Source: Gnetum montanum
Taxonomy: Eukaryota > Streptophyta > Gnetopsida > Gnetales > Gnetaceae
DNA length: 64,000 nucleotides
Direction of reading: 5' to 3'
NCBI GenBank assembly: GCA_015680685.1
Contig: MNCI01005370.1
Location: forward strand, 627,635 to 691,634
Shown: piece by piece, positions 23,886 through 36,954 of the stretch
Layout of the letters: each line of letters begins with the position of its first letter
How positions within the stretch are numbered: position 1 is the first letter of the stretch
The notes under the pieces: model-generated
Databases searched by the model: none
What the model was told of the DNA's origin: nothing
The model's input: only the letters and a program-made list of their open reading frames with translations
Translations under genes and position numbers: made by a program

Positions 23886-25459
23886 TGAAACACCACCAAA
23901 AATTCATCTTCACAATTTGTGACCTTCATTTCCAAACTTGAGGCAAGAATCTTGTTATAAATGTAAGATTTATAACCCATGAGCTACAACTTACATACTT
24001 TGGCTTTTAAGGTCAAAAAATGCCTTAAAGTGGTTATTTCCTCACTTTCCAAGTGGAAAAAGATATCTCATATCTATATTTGGCTTGGAAAGGTTGAAAA
24101 TGCCTTAGGAATTACTAAAATTAGCATTTTCATGCTGAATCGTTTACCCCTCGAGTGTAGATGGAATAAATGATATTTTCCATTTCCAATCCAATGTAGT
24201 CACCACAAAAAACTGAGCACCAAAACCCAATGAAGATGTAGTTTGGACTTGGCAACATATTCCATTTTAGAATTGACAATGTATTCCACTTTGAAATTGG
24301 TAACATATTCCATTTTGAAATTGTGGCATTATCCATTTTCCCAATAATGTCCAACATAGTGACCCCAAGTCTTTATTAGTTGTAACATGGCCATTGGAAT
24401 AACCAATATTTTTTAGTGATGGAACTCCCAACATTTCCTAGCAATGAAATAGACTACATTTTCAAACATTGGAATATGCAGAATTTCCCAACATTAGAAT
24501 GATGGAATTTGTAGCATTTTCCAAACATCAAAATTGACTGCATGTTTTGGTAGCTTTATCATAGTTGGGATGGTTAGCATAGTGAGAAAGGTACTAGCAT
24601 AGTCATAAAAGAGAATTTACTATTTACAATAAAAAGATGGGTTTTGGTGGCTACATTGTATTCTAGAATTACAATAAATGGTAGATATGTTGAGATTTGA
24701 TGACCATTAACACGTACAAATTAACACCCATCTATCAACAATAGTAATAGTCGTATGTAGGCCCCAAAAAATAGTGATCCCATACCAATATAATCCAAAC
24801 ATAGACACCCTATTTTGGTTGTAAACCTTTGAGCATTTTTTCCATAGCATTTGGCATTTTTCATAACCAAGAGCCCTTGTAACCTTATAATCCCCTTTGG
24901 AGCAAAAACTGGTACCTACACTAGGCACAGTTACTTCCACATCATACCATTGTAACAATGGTGGAATACTCATACATGAAAACACTTGCTAATCCCATTG
25001 GAAACTAATGCAAAGTTGATAGATACTAGAGTTAGGAAAAATTCAAATCATGGACTGGATGTGGAACACAGTCTATAAGCTCCAACAAACTTCGAACTCT
25101 TGAAGAAACTTCTTATGCACTTAGCACAAAATCTATACTTCTTAAACTTGCTACTTTAGTTTTAGATTTCAATAAAGTTATAGTTCATTTTTTGTGCAGA
25201 TCTAAGTTTTATGTTTCCATTGCTATAACATTTTCCATTCTAGATCTACAATTCCATTTCCACTTATATGTTCATTTTTGTCTACATTTACATTTACATT
25301 GCCATTTTACACTTTCATAAGTCCTTGGGTGATTGACCAAACCATCTAGGGTGCCTTGGATACTATTTCTGGAGGTCCTTAAGATCCAAGGCTAAAATTG
25401 TTCCAGTGCCTAGAATATTTTGGTTTCTATTCTAGCAACTAAGATTTCTAGGTCTAACA
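23886..25459 (+). mobile_element. Element B 3' LTR
   Basis: Starts TGAAACACCACC and ends TAGGTCTAACA, giving 1574 bases against 1592 in element C. Interior landmarks align with the C LTR read on its coding strand: GAGGCAAGAATCTTG near the start, GCAGATCTAAG and TACAATTCCAT in the U5 part (~25195-25255), and AAGTCCTTGGGTGATTGACC near 25320. Strongly diverged and almost CpG-free. No target-site duplication can be checked because the 5' end of B is gone. Confidence 0.72.
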
Positions 25460-26543
25460 TCCTTATGAAATTGACCTTGTTTCATGGTCCAATGCCTTAC
25501 CCCTTCTCAAAACCATGACTTTGCACAACCTTATGGAAATGACAATAAAAAAATAATCACTTGATGAAATTTGATTATTCCATAGCATTGGAATCATAAA
25601 ATCACAAGCTACAACCTCATAAGAAATCATGAAAACTCTTGATTTTTTTTTTCAAAAAAAGAAACAAAAATTATAGAAGTGACATAACCATGTCTATCCT
25701 AGCCAAAACCCCATTTTGCACAAGCTAACAAAAATGCCCATTAGTAACAAACTGTTCACCCTAATTTGATGATTCTATCACCATTGAAATCCTCATACAA
25801 TGAACTGAATATCCATAACATTCAAATTAAAAATTTTCCACCATTTTTTGTATAATAATTACCAAATCTAGATAAAAAATGGCCAAAAAATGAAAAACCC
25901 ACTTAACACAGCTTGATGGAAACAACCATAGAAAATTAATCATAAGGTAAAATTAAGGGGTTCAAAAATATAGTAGACTAGAAAATAGTAGGTAATAACT
26001 CCATAGTGACAAAAAATTCAAAAACATAGTCATTTACTTAGGAAAAATTTCATAATTGGTGTTGCTATTGTAGGTAGAAAAAGTAGAAAACCCATGGAAT
26101 TCATGGGAAATGTTATTTATTTCATGATGAAAACAAAACACAAAGTCAAAGTAATGCTAAAAATGAATAAACATGACCTAAAACTATGATGGGATTTTTA
26201 TAAAATCACAAATGGATAAATACACAAGCTTGGATCTACAAAATGGAATACATGAAATGAACCTAATGTATAGAATAAATGGAAAAATAGGTAAGGATGG
26301 TGTACTTGGAAAACATAATGGTAGAACCTTCTCCAATCCTTGTACATGGAAGGTGTGATAGGCCATGGGTATTGGCATCTACCTCCTCCAAGGTAGGTTT
26401 CTTCATAGGTGCTCTTCTCTTCGACATGCTGAAGAAGATTGACATAGAGAATGCTGGAGAAACTTGAAATTTTGGTAGTCCTAGTGTGACTACATTGGCA
26501 CTGGTAAGTAGAATGCCTATGAATACACTGGGGATGATAGTAG
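25460..26543. other. AT-rich sequence, no gene
   Basis: Only short chance ORFs. Nothing recognised. Confidence 0.5.
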
Positions 26544-27340
26544 TGTTGGCGACCGTTTAGGACGTGATCGCCAACGAGTGTCCTCGAATAGGATTTAGGT
26601 GCCTGCTGGTCTCTGGCAACACCCAGGCCCAGATACCTCCAAATAAACTCAGTAGTTAATGTGAGTATGTGTGTGTGCTATTGCGGCGTGCGGTTGTGTG
26701 AAATGTAATGATTGCATTGTGTGTAAACTACAAATGACTTACTTTAAAGAGATTTAGCCAACTTTGCCAAGTACTGTGAGTTGTTGAAAGTTTCCTATTT
26801 TGTTCAACTACCTAGTCTATGCGGTCCTTATAATACCTACTTGTAACAAATAAAATTTTGCAAAAACATTTGAGCACAACTCCACAAATCTACTCCTAAT
26901 TTTCCCCAGAGAAAGAGATAGTTCCACAAGAAAACTAGAAATAGAGCAAGATTCGATGGAAATAGACAAAAAAGAAAAGAAAGCAGATTTGTGTGGACCT
27001 CAAATATTTAAACAAGGTAAAATAACATGAGTAAACACTTCGCAATAAAGCTATTCCAAATTCAATATCTATGAATTGTTCAAACTTCCAAGGCTCAAAT
27101 AAGAAATTTCTTCAAGACAATCCTACTATGCTACTAAAAATTGTTGCGTAAACTACCATGTACGAGACTCCATTTTGGCTAGATAATAGATGTCAACGAT
27201 TGCATTCAACAAAACCTTTGAAAGACTTGACAATTTCTAATTGAAATACCATGGAAATTCACTTTAAGGATAAAAAGAAGCTATTCTGGTCCCATCAAAA
27301 TACCAAAGATTTTTTGAACCCTCTTGTAGTATTTTAAATG
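26544..27340 (-). mobile_element. LTR-type repeat D1 (minus orientation)
   Basis: Begins TGTTGGCGACCGTTT. Very similar to 39261-39710 plus 57057-57245 (D2, split by element C), and an inverted diverged relative of the 3' part of 36955-38459 (D3). D3 has LTR features, so D1 is an LTR or solo-LTR fragment read on the minus strand. Similarity to D3 fades near 27340, where other sequence begins. Confidence 0.65.
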
Positions 27341-27956
27341 GCATAATTAATCAAATTAATGGTTCATATTAATTATTATGATTAATTTATATGCTAATTT
27401 ATTTTCATTATTAGTTTTAATAGTATGGTTTCATCATGTAAATTCCACCTTTTAGCTTCATTCCCAATTATACCAAGATGATAAAGGTGCACTAATCTTT
27501 TCTATATGTGTCCATGTAGATTGTAGATTGATTACTTAGATGAAGATTCCAATTAGCTATGAAAGTTAGATGAAGAAGTAATAAAGATCCAGATGATCCA
27601 ATGCAAATGAAGAACTTAAGTATTCTTATTATATTTGAAATTATGTAATGGATTTTTAAAAATGGTTTATGTGATTTATCTATCTTGTATCTTATTTAAA
27701 CTTTTTCCTTAAGGATTTGTATATGAGATGATGGCATAAAATTTCATAAATATTATAAAGTATTAAGTTTTTAAAATCTTATATAAGTTTACCTATTGGA
27801 TTATAAGGTTTCTCCCTTAATGTATTAAGTTTTTCTAATGATATATTTTTAGATGTTAATTATTTCATATGACATATATGGTTTTCTAAGTATTTTATTC
27901 ATGCTTCATAAGTCATTCCATTTTTCTTCATATGATTACTTTTGGGGTATAACAAT

Positions 27957-28520
27957 TTGGTATTAAGGCATGACTGTATATCACTAATTGAATTTTTACC
28001 TAAGTTTTTATAGGTGGCATCCAAAAAACATACTGAAAAGGAAAGCTTTCAAAGAAAAAGTACTAGGATTATAAGGTTTTGATGTAATTTCTTATTATTC
28101 TCCTAACATTATTTTGGATGTATATGTTGTCATAAAGTATATTCTTAGATAATAAGTTATATTATTAGATTGGTGGAGTTATGAAATAAATTATAGGGAT
28201 CCCCAAAGAGCAAACAAAGACAACAGTTGTTAAAATAAGTGGAAAAAGTAGAACTTTGTGAAGAGAGTTTGGAAGATGAATGATCATAAAGCATGGTATG
28301 GAATATGATTTATGGTTGTAAGTGCATGTTTAATGGTTGATCAACAGTAATATTATTAAGGTCATGATTAAAAAGAATTATCAAGTGTTACTATTATCAA
28401 GAATGAAGTAGGTTGCATATGATAATATCTTAAACTTTGTCTTGATGAGTTAGATTTTATTTTTTATTTTTAAGGATGAAGATTTTTTTTAAGTGGGATA
28501 GTGTATAACATCCTAATGTT
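27957..28520 (+). mobile_element. Possible internally deleted LTR element E
   Basis: TTTGGTATTAAGGCATGAC at 27956-27974 resembles the tRNA-Met-type primer-binding site common in plant LTR elements, preceded by TATAACA as an LTR end. At 28484-28509, GATTTTTTTTAAGTGGGATAG followed by TGTATAACATCC looks like a 3' LTR border. Only ~550 bases separate them and no domains remain. Matching LTR sequences could not be aligned by eye, so this is tentative. Confidence 0.3.
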
Positions 28521-28844
28521 GCAAACCTAAGATCCTTGATTTATTATTTATTTATTCTATGTGATTTAGCATAGGTTTCAATTCTATAAAATGAATTATT
28601 ATTATAATAATAAATTTTTGTATAACTAGTTGTATATCCTAATGTATTCTAGCATCTTTCTTTTACTTATAAATTTTTGAACCATTTACCTGTTGATAAG
28701 CATGTGTATCTTAATTTTGTACATCTTGAGATTTGATCTTTGAAGCTTCTAGTTGGTATTCTTATGATTAGTATATCATGGCATATCTGGTTATAATAAG
28801 TAATAAGAAGATCCCTTGGATTCCATAATCCAAGCTTACTCAAG

Positions 28845-29691
28845 TGTAAAGAACCAAAAAAAAATTATAATTGAACAAGAAAGGAAATATAAAACTATAT
28901 TCTTACATTAAAAAATGATTACAATGTACAAAGAAAGCAGTTACACTCCCAAAGATAGACACTAAATCAATCAAATCCTTATACCTCTCACAAGATAAGG
29001 TAGATCATCAAGAAATGATCACATACTCTTAATTGCTCAAGAATATATCACTCAGAATCTCTCAATCATAGAATGGCTTAGAATAAGCTTATACACCTTC
29101 TCTTGTGTCACTTAGATCTTTTTTTTTTCAAGTATTGCTTTGCCTTCATTGACCATTGGGATGCCTCAAAATGATGTATTTTTCTCAAAAATAATTTTAA
29201 TCAACACTGTGAGTGATTACATCTTACAATATCCTCACAGTTGTGACAAGACTATGTATGTACACTAGGCACACTGGTAAAAATATCAATATTTTCATCT
29301 TTGTTTTCTAGTAGAAGACGACCCTGCTGCAACCCTACTGTAACTTGAAGCTCTTAAACTATGATTCATTATAACCTATAATGGCTTACAATTCTTGACT
29401 TAACTTAGAAAACACATGGAATTTACAAATTGAACATACTATGGTATACTACAATCCACAATTACTTGTATAACAATGCTACAACTCATGGTGACTCACT
29501 GTGATCTTGCAATTACTTATGTAAGCACATAAAGTACTCAAATCACTTCAAAAAAACTATCAAACATAAATATAGGACTCCTAATATCTTCAAAAAATAA
29601 TAATGATAAGAATTACCTACAAGAGTGGGTTGATTTTCTCATCATCTTTTTCATCCATAAGAAAAAATTTTATCTTTGTTTGGGTGTTACA
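28845..29691 (-). mobile_element. Probable 3' LTR of element F
   Basis: 847 bases bounded by TGTAAAGAACC and GGGTGTTACA. On the minus strand it starts TGTAACACCC, typical of plant Ty3 LTRs. It lies on the 3' side of the minus-strand pol remnant at 30141-32140. No polypurine tract stands out and no second LTR was found. Confidence 0.4.
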
Positions 29692-30140
29692 CTTAGGATA
29701 GCATTCAAACCCTATAAATCCAACTCATTATTATGAATTAAAATGGAACTTTTATATCCTTTATCATTGCACTACATCAAGTACTTATGCATCTTCTTTT
29801 CTCTTATGCTTCTAGTTTCTCTCACTTGTAACACAATTGGCTTTCTTGATGACTTGCATGGAGCTTGACCTTCAATTGCGTCTTTGAAGATTTTAAGACT
29901 ATCCTCTAGATATGAATGCAAGAACACTACCATGATATGAGATCAAATCTGAAATATTAATCATACAAGAAATAGAAAATTCATTAGGAGAATTAATATC
30001 ATATGGATTTGTATTAATTTTAACTCTAATTCTAAATAGACTAATTCTTGTTTACTTGAGATTATAGAAATATGCATTTCTCTACATTTTCTTAAATAAA
30101 TTTAAACATAGTTACCAATCTAAAATCCAATTACTCTCTA
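29692..30140. other. No gene recognised
   Basis: AT-rich spacer between the F LTR and the integrase remnant, probably the element's 3' non-coding part. Confidence 0.4.
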
Positions 30141-31049
30141 TCACTTACTAACCTTGGAAGACACACACTTTGTCTTCTTCTCCAAGGGATATTTAACTTG
30201 TTGATGTAATTGCTTCATTTGCTTAACACAATTAGAGCTAAAAGAGGCACAATCATCAAATTTCTTTATCTCATTAGCTATCTTTGATGAAAAACCATAA
30301 TTTTCAACAAAATGACTTTGACCCATGCTAGTTTGAAAAGCATTGTTGCATGAAAATTCAACATGGGATAAAATATTATTTCATCTTTGAGGATAATCTC
30401 ACATAAAAATTTTAATATCTTCCATAAAGATCTATTTACAAATCACCACTTTAATTTTTTCATTAGTTTTAGAATGATAGATATTGGAAAATGATAATTT
30501 AATTTCTAGCAATATCCAAAGTAATATCTAAGAGTGACTTGTAAACGTGAAGTTTCTATCACTCAAAATATTCAAAGGAATACCATGTAATATGACTACA
30601 AGCTAAAATAAATGAGAGGCATCAATACTCCTCTTGCATGAACTGAAATGAGTCATCTTAGTAAATTTAATCACGACAACAAGTATGGAATCATGACCAA
30701 ATTTTGTCTTTGAAATACCATAAAAAAAGTTCAAAAAAATACTTCTCTAAGGAGAATTTGGAATTAGTAAAAATAACTAGTAACCATCAGTATCCTTTCC
30801 ATCTCTAAATATTTTTTTTGTCCATATGTGCAACCATGTCAGTGTTGTGCTTTTCGTGAAGAATCTTGAGTTTAAAATTACATTTGGAAACATAAATTTG
30901 GTCATCTCTAAATATAATGTCATTTTTAATATGATATGCTTTCCATTTACTATCTTTCCCTAACTAGGTAGAATTTAATTTCTTCTAAATTTCTACAAAG
31001 TCAATGTCACTAGGATACAACTAAGTAAAAGGTTCAAACCCTTTAACTT
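30141..31049 (-). pseudogene. INT: Element F integrase, chromovirus-like, decayed
   Basis: On the minus strand the core reads GISKTKFGHDSILVVVIKFT and KMTHFSSCKRSIDASHLF, then LHGIPLNILSDRNFTFT (30720-30540). This is the arrangement of non-Tat Ty3 integrases, where D-R-F-S-K-M would be expected. Further on, HFVENYGFSSK and KQMKQLHQQVK (30326-30141) match the post-core region of chromovirus integrases. Many stops. Confidence 0.7.
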
Positions 31050-31490
31050 TCACACTAGAATGAGCAATATGGATTCTAGACAAAGCATCAATAACAATAT
31101 TTGACTTGTTTTTTCATGTTTCAAAATAAAATGAAATTCTTCCAATTTTTCTATCCATTTCATATGCTTAGCACTTAATTTCTTTTGAAAATTCAAGAAT
31201 TGAAGTGCTCTATGACTAGTAAATAAAATAAATTCAAATCCCACAAAGTAATGTCTCCATTTCTTGGTAGCTTGAAGTATAGAATATAATTCCTTCTCAT
31301 ATATACTACACTTTTGTCTGATTAATTTAATTTTTTCAATTAGCTTATCATATTGAGAAAGTATACCTCCAACAATAAGCCCACTTGGATTCATCTCTAG
31401 TTTAAAAAGTTTCAATAAATTTGAAATGCACAAAACTAAAACACTATAAATATTTCCTTTTAATGGTTGAAAATAGTTCACTTTCACATC
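31050..31490 (-). pseudogene. RNH: Element F RNase H
   Basis: Open for 145 codons. MNPSGLIVGGILSQ, YEKELYSILQATKKWRHYF, EFILFTSHRALQFLNFQKK and LSAKHMKWIEKLEEFHFIL correspond to the RT-linked RNase H of Ty3/gypsy elements. The catalytic Asp of the usual TDH motif is Ser (TSH), so it is probably inactive. Confidence 0.82.
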
Positions 31491-32140
31491 ATCTTATATA
31501 AAATTTAAATTCTTCTTTAGATAAGATAGCATAAGTCATGCAATTGAACTAAAACTTCTAATGAATCTCCTATAGAAACCTATCAAGCTAAGAAAAGATC
31601 TCATCTCTCCCATATCTTTAGTTAAAGTCCACTCCTTGATTACATTGATCTTGCTTGGTTTCACTTTGACTTGATTCTTGGAGATAACATGATCTAATCA
31701 AATAATTTTCTTCTTTATAAAATGATATTTCTTAGCATTAATCACTAGGAGAGTTTCATGTAAGTTTGAGCACACCAATCTTAAGTACTACACATTCTTA
31801 TTTTTACTAGAATTTTAAAGAAGAATTTCATGAAAGAAAATAATGTAAAATTTTCCAATAAGATCTATTAAGACATCATGAATAGTCTTATGAATGTGAC
31901 TAGAACATTGGTTAGTCCAAACAGCATGACTAACCACTCATACTATTCATCAAATATCTTGAATGTTAATTTTCATTCATCGTATAATCTAATTCTAATT
32001 TGATGATATCCACTTTTTAAATGAATCTTTAAAATAATTTCAGCATTAGCTAAAACATCAAGAATAACATCCATCCTAAAAATAGGGAATCTATACTTAA
32101 TAGTGATCATTGTCAAAGGTGGTAGTACGATAAGGTTTCT
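31491..32140 (-). pseudogene. RT: Element F reverse transcriptase, decayed
   Basis: From 32130 downward on the minus strand: YRFPIFRMDVILDVLANAE, LKSGYHQIRIRLYDE, YEWLVMLFGLTNVLVTFIR, then VISKNQVKVKPSKINVIKEW and GEMRSFLSLIGFYRRFI. The catalytic YxDD box is not recognisable (FFHEI lies at that position). Several stops. Confidence 0.78.
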
Positions 32141-33690
32141 TTTTGCTCTCTATGTCCTTTTTTCCAATTTAAAATCAACAAAAAATTGATCACAACTAAG
32201 ACCATGAATAATGATATAGCCAAGGTATTGTAAACTAGCATTATGATCTAGTCATGGTCTACTCATTGATTGAGACCATAAGTCATGGTTTTATTATAAT
32301 ATGTCCCAAAGCCAAGAACAAGGATTATAGGTTATAAGACACTCATGGTTAGAAGACCAGAAATCATGATGTGATAGTGACTGGTCTAACCATGAATCAT
32401 GGTAAGGTCATGATTTTTGAAAAGTTAATAACTTTCTACCTCTAGTTTTCTCTATCGTCTTGACATGATCACAAGTTATGGTTCACTTATATTTTAATAC
32501 CATAACTCATGGTGAAATCATGGTATGTAACAATAGTGGCTTTTTCTTTTCCTATAATACCATTACTTGTAATGAGGTTGTGATATATCTCTAATGATAA
32601 CATGAGTTATGTTTAGCTTATGGTTGACTTGTGTTATAGTAGAGGCACTAAAATCAACCCTGAAATAATCCTAGAACACATCATTGACTAATCTAGGTTG
32701 GCTAATGGTAGAATGGGAGAAAAAGTCTAAAATGGCTAAGATTAGAGGCATCTATATCACTTCAAAGTGAAGAATTGAATTTTTATTATAACTTGATCTT
32801 AAATGGTACCAATGAGTTCTTGGTTAACCAAGAAACCCCTCCTCTAACATAAAATTCTCTTGCAAACCTACAACCACAAATGATTCCCAACTTCACAACA
32901 ATGGAGGATGTTTTCTAAGAAAGATTTTCTTCTTCTTTATTTTCTCGATTGATAATATATATGATATTGAATTTGAAATAATGTTAAAATTGATGAAAAA
33001 ATGATAAATTAAAATGTAATTAAAATTGATGAAATAACTAATTAACATATTAATATAATGATATGGAGATAAACACTTCATTTATTCTATTTCTTCTAGC
33101 TTCAATCATAGATTATGGAGTTTTCTTAGAATGCCTCAATTTTAAGGAGTCCATGCATGGAATAAATTAAAATGTGAGGAGATTATTTGAAGCATACTTA
33201 AGTCTAATCATGGATGCAAATGACTCAGCTACTCATCATTTAAATCATAAGAAGAGGATACTTATAATTCCAACTCATGTGGGAATGCCACCTATGAACT
33301 TCATGTGACTTCAACAAAGAAAAAATGACCACATGAAACCTTGGATGATCCTAAGGATACTATACATGATATGTGGTGTTGTCAAATCCATATTTAACTT
33401 CTCTTTGACTTCTCCTTTTGTCTCCTTATTGAAATATAAAATTATATTATGTAACACATTACATAGAAACATCAACCCACTCCCATGACTCAACAATAGC
33501 ATGAAAAAGAAAGTGAACTTTTACAAGGAAATAAGAAATAAAATTTACATGAAGGAATCATGCATTTGGCTACAAATATTTTAATTTATTCTTTTATAAT
33601 AAGGTCAACTTCAATTTAATTACTTCAATCTTCAATAGTAGTGTTTCCATCTTATGGGGTTACAACCTTTTGGTAACAAGATTAGTAGTG
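32141..33690. other. Gene-free, AT-rich
   Basis: Scattered variants of ACCATGANTCATGGT between 32240 and 32530 give a weakly repetitive texture. No coding similarity. Confidence 0.5.
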
Positions 33691-33691
33691 T

Positions 33692-34606
33692 AGGGACAAC
33701 TCCTTTAATTCCCTTGTTCTTCCCTATTTGTGTGTTTTTATAGGCCTTTGAACATTGGAAAGATGTCTTGGCCAAGCTTGGTAGTGATTGGAGACAACTT
33801 ACTACTCAAGATAATGTCTCAAATGAGATGTCTCAAGTGAGATGTCTCCACAGTAGTTGGGACATCTTGGTTTCATATGAGACATCTTGGAAAAATAGTA
33901 GATGCCTAAACTAAGAGTTGAGTTTTCCAAAAGACATCTTGGCAAGAATAGAAATGACCCATACAAATGAGAAAACTTCTAGAAATATCCATCCCAATTC
34001 AAAAAATAGTTGGAATGTAATGGAAAAATATGGAGACAGCTAGGAAGAAGGTGAGAAAACTTGGAAAACATTTGAAAAATCTCAATATGAGTTGAGAAAA
34101 GGTTTCTAGTATTCTTATCTTCTGGTTTGACTTAAATATTGTTGTATTCATCATTGTTGATATGAGGATGACGAAGAGTTAAAGAAAAAGCTCTTGAGAT
34201 TGGAGAATTAAGAAAGAGATAGTGGGTCAGTACATTGGATGAGTGCAATTGGTTATTGCAGCTCCAAGATTAGCTTGTGGTGTGTTGATCTATGTGTTCT
34301 ATTCTCTTGTATCTCACTTATGAGTTGAGATCTCAATCTTAGGTTGTGAGTAAGATTTCTATTAGTTGTGTCTTACATTTAGAATAGCCATTATGTGGTT
34401 GTAGATTAATATACTTTGTAATATCATTTAAGTGTGATAGGTTTCGGATGTTTCTCAGTTTTTTAAATGCTTTTGTAATATTCTAGTTGCATTAATTGAA
34501 GATAGATAGTTTTCTTATTTTCTAGAAAATAATTTTATCTTTGCATGATATCTAGATTTAGTATTTGAAGCTAATTTAAATGTGGAGTAAACATTCTCCA
34601 GTGTAA
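33692..34606 (+). mobile_element. Probable 5' LTR of element G
   Basis: Starts TGTAGGGACAACTCC, has a TATA-like TTTTTATAGG at ~33734, and is followed by TTGGTATCAAATCC at 34608, a tRNA-Met-like primer-binding site. The exact ends are uncertain and no second copy was found. Confidence 0.4.
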
Positions 34607-34671
34607 TTGGTATCAAATCCTAGCCTCTATTATTATTTGAATTCTTTTCCTGAGTATTTTTTCACTTTTAG

Positions 34672-35110
34672 ATGGCACCCAAGAAGAAACAAGTGTAAGC
34701 TTTGAGTCAAAACATGAAGAGCATGAACTTTTCCTTCCAAATGATGGTTTCTTAGTTAGATGAAATCAACATAAAGGTGGACAAACATGCTAGTCCTAAC
34801 CATATTTTCACACACAGAAGAGATGAGCATGGCTGTTTAAATGAAGAAGTTTCATGACTAGGTGGAGATGAAGCAAATGAAAAGGAAGGAAAATCCAACT
34901 ATGAGAGTATAGGAAACCATCAATCAAGGATCCAAATGGAAGAAAGTCATATTCCTCATATGATAACTCTAAGAGCTCCAGTGGTGTTCAATACTTCTTC
35001 AAGAAATCCTAAATAGCAGCTCATCAAAAATTTAGTGCTTCAAATGTGAATATTGAAAACATAAGAAATGGAAATGTCCAAGTCACAAGGTAGCCAATGG
35101 CAAAGATGTC
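34672..35110 (+). pseudogene. gag: Element G gag with CCHC knuckle
   Basis: ATG at 34672 (MAPKKKQV) follows the primer-binding-site-like sequence by ~50 bases. At 35033-35080 the reading CFKCEY-stop-KHKKWKCP gives a C-x2-C-x4-H-x4-C zinc knuckle with one stop inside. Other stops are frequent. Most of the capsid appears deleted, because only ~350 bases lie between start and knuckle. Confidence 0.6.
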
Positions 35111-35224
35111 TAAATCATGGAGGTGGAGAAGACATCAAGAAAAGCTCTTTAGAGAGGTAATTCTAATGCTCCAAAATTGAGGATGTTTCTAAATTAAATT
35201 CTTGTGCATTCATGGAAAATGTTA

Positions 35225-35420
35225 ATAGAGGAGATCATCTTGATAGAAAATTGTTGTTTCAAATTGGAACTAGTTGCTTGCTTAATAGGAAATGGATTCA
35301 TATTTTGATTGATAAAGGAGCCCAAAAAAATATTATTTCTTCTAGGGTAGTTGATAGATTAGGTTTAGTAACTATTGTCACATAAGATCATGTGATGAAG
35401 CATCAACAAAATTTGCCTTT
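35225..35420 (+). pseudogene. PR: Element G protease fragment
   Basis: LLFQIGTSCLLNRK then HILIDKGAQKNIISSRVVD and RLGL match the retroviral-type aspartic protease around its active site (D-S-G has become D-K-G). Nothing of RT or later domains is visible downstream. Confidence 0.6.
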
Positions 35421-36954
35421 AATTTGAGGGGAAGATTATTGGAGATGGTTATGTATATGTGATGGAAAATATTTGGCAAGTCATCAACATATTAAAAGAA
35501 GGTTTGAATTATGTTGCATGATTTCATATATTACCAACATTTTTTATAAAATGTATAGGGATATGAAAATTTTATTTAAGTATTCATAACTCAACTCATG
35601 TTCCAAAACATACTTGGTATGCTTGGAACCCTCCAAATTTTTGACTAGAAGCTCAAATCACCTGATTTTAGAGTAGGCATTGTTATGGTTATTGAAGCCA
35701 ATTACTTGTGCCATGTAGAAGATTATTGTAGTAGTAAAGAAATATTTTCTTTCATTTAGCATTGGCATAAGAAAATTTCAAGAGTGCTTTACTTTATTTT
35801 TCCAATTTAAAGACTATAAATACATCATGAGAATTTTTGCCTTTTATAGTTGAAGCCAAGAGAAGTCATCATTCACAATCTAGATTTAGTTTAAGAAGAA
35901 GAAATTGAAATTGGAAATTGGAAATCTTTTAAATTTTTTCTGAATTTAGATTTAGATGAGAACTAGAAGAAGAATTTTTTAGTATTGATGATATATTAGG
36001 CAAAATCATTAGCCTGTTGTAGCTAGACTACATCCCAAAATAGCCATGGTAGATGTAAACCTGAACTCAAATCTAAATCTACAAAAAAAAAAAACAAAAT
36101 CAAAAACATAAGTGTATGGTTTGGTATGGTGCCCTATTCCACTGGATTTGATCTAAAACCAATCATGACAACAAGATTCAAAAGCATAAGGCAAGCTCAA
36201 CAGTCTTGGTAGCAACTAGGACCAAATGCTACAATTGTGTATTCTTTCTCATGAACAAAATTGCAATCCACATCATACCTTGACTACTCCCACTTGCAAT
36301 AGCAACCACATCCAAAAACCAACACCATAGTGTACAAGATACAAGTGCATGCGCATCTTTGGCACATCTTGAACTACCAATGCACAATGTAGTAGTTTAC
36401 CAATCCCTTCCTAGATATTGCAATAGGCCATAAGACCCTCATCCCTTTACTCTAAATAGATGGATGATCTATGACACATGGAGAAATCAAAGACAATATT
36501 AGAAACAACACTAATCTTAAGCGGTGTTGGCATAGGCAGCCATGGGTACCAAAGGCATTATCATGAGGCTTTGATGGCAAAAAGATCTAGAGAAATTACC
36601 AAAGAAGATGGAACGAAAGACATGGAGGTCACCATGCAATGGTCATCAAAAGCTCCACTACTTGGAGATCATTGTCTACAAGTTTGTTTGAAAACATGAC
36701 AAGTGCAGAGGCAACATATGTGCTTGAATAGGAATGAAATTGAGCAGGGCATGGTCATAGATATTGATGAATTTGTGGAATGAATGTACAATTACAGGGC
36801 CGATGCCATGCTCCTAAGTCTTCTTTGTCATATTATGGTTCTAAATGGTTCTATTATTTTTAACCTTTTACCTTAATACCATTAAAAATTTTAAATTAAA
36901 TCCTCCATTATAAGAAGAAGTAAATTTTGGCACAGCATCATTCATAATAGGGTA
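35421..36954. other. No gene recognised
   Basis: AT-rich. A 73-codon ORF at 36478-36699 has no recognisable features. Confidence 0.5.

Noticed and set aside
32240-32530. Apparent palindromic array of CATGANTCATGG-type words
   Set aside because: Units are too irregular in spacing and sequence to claim more than a locally repetitive texture.
36478-36699. Possible small gene of 73 codons
   Set aside because: No motif, no neighbour support, and composition like the surrounding non-coding DNA.
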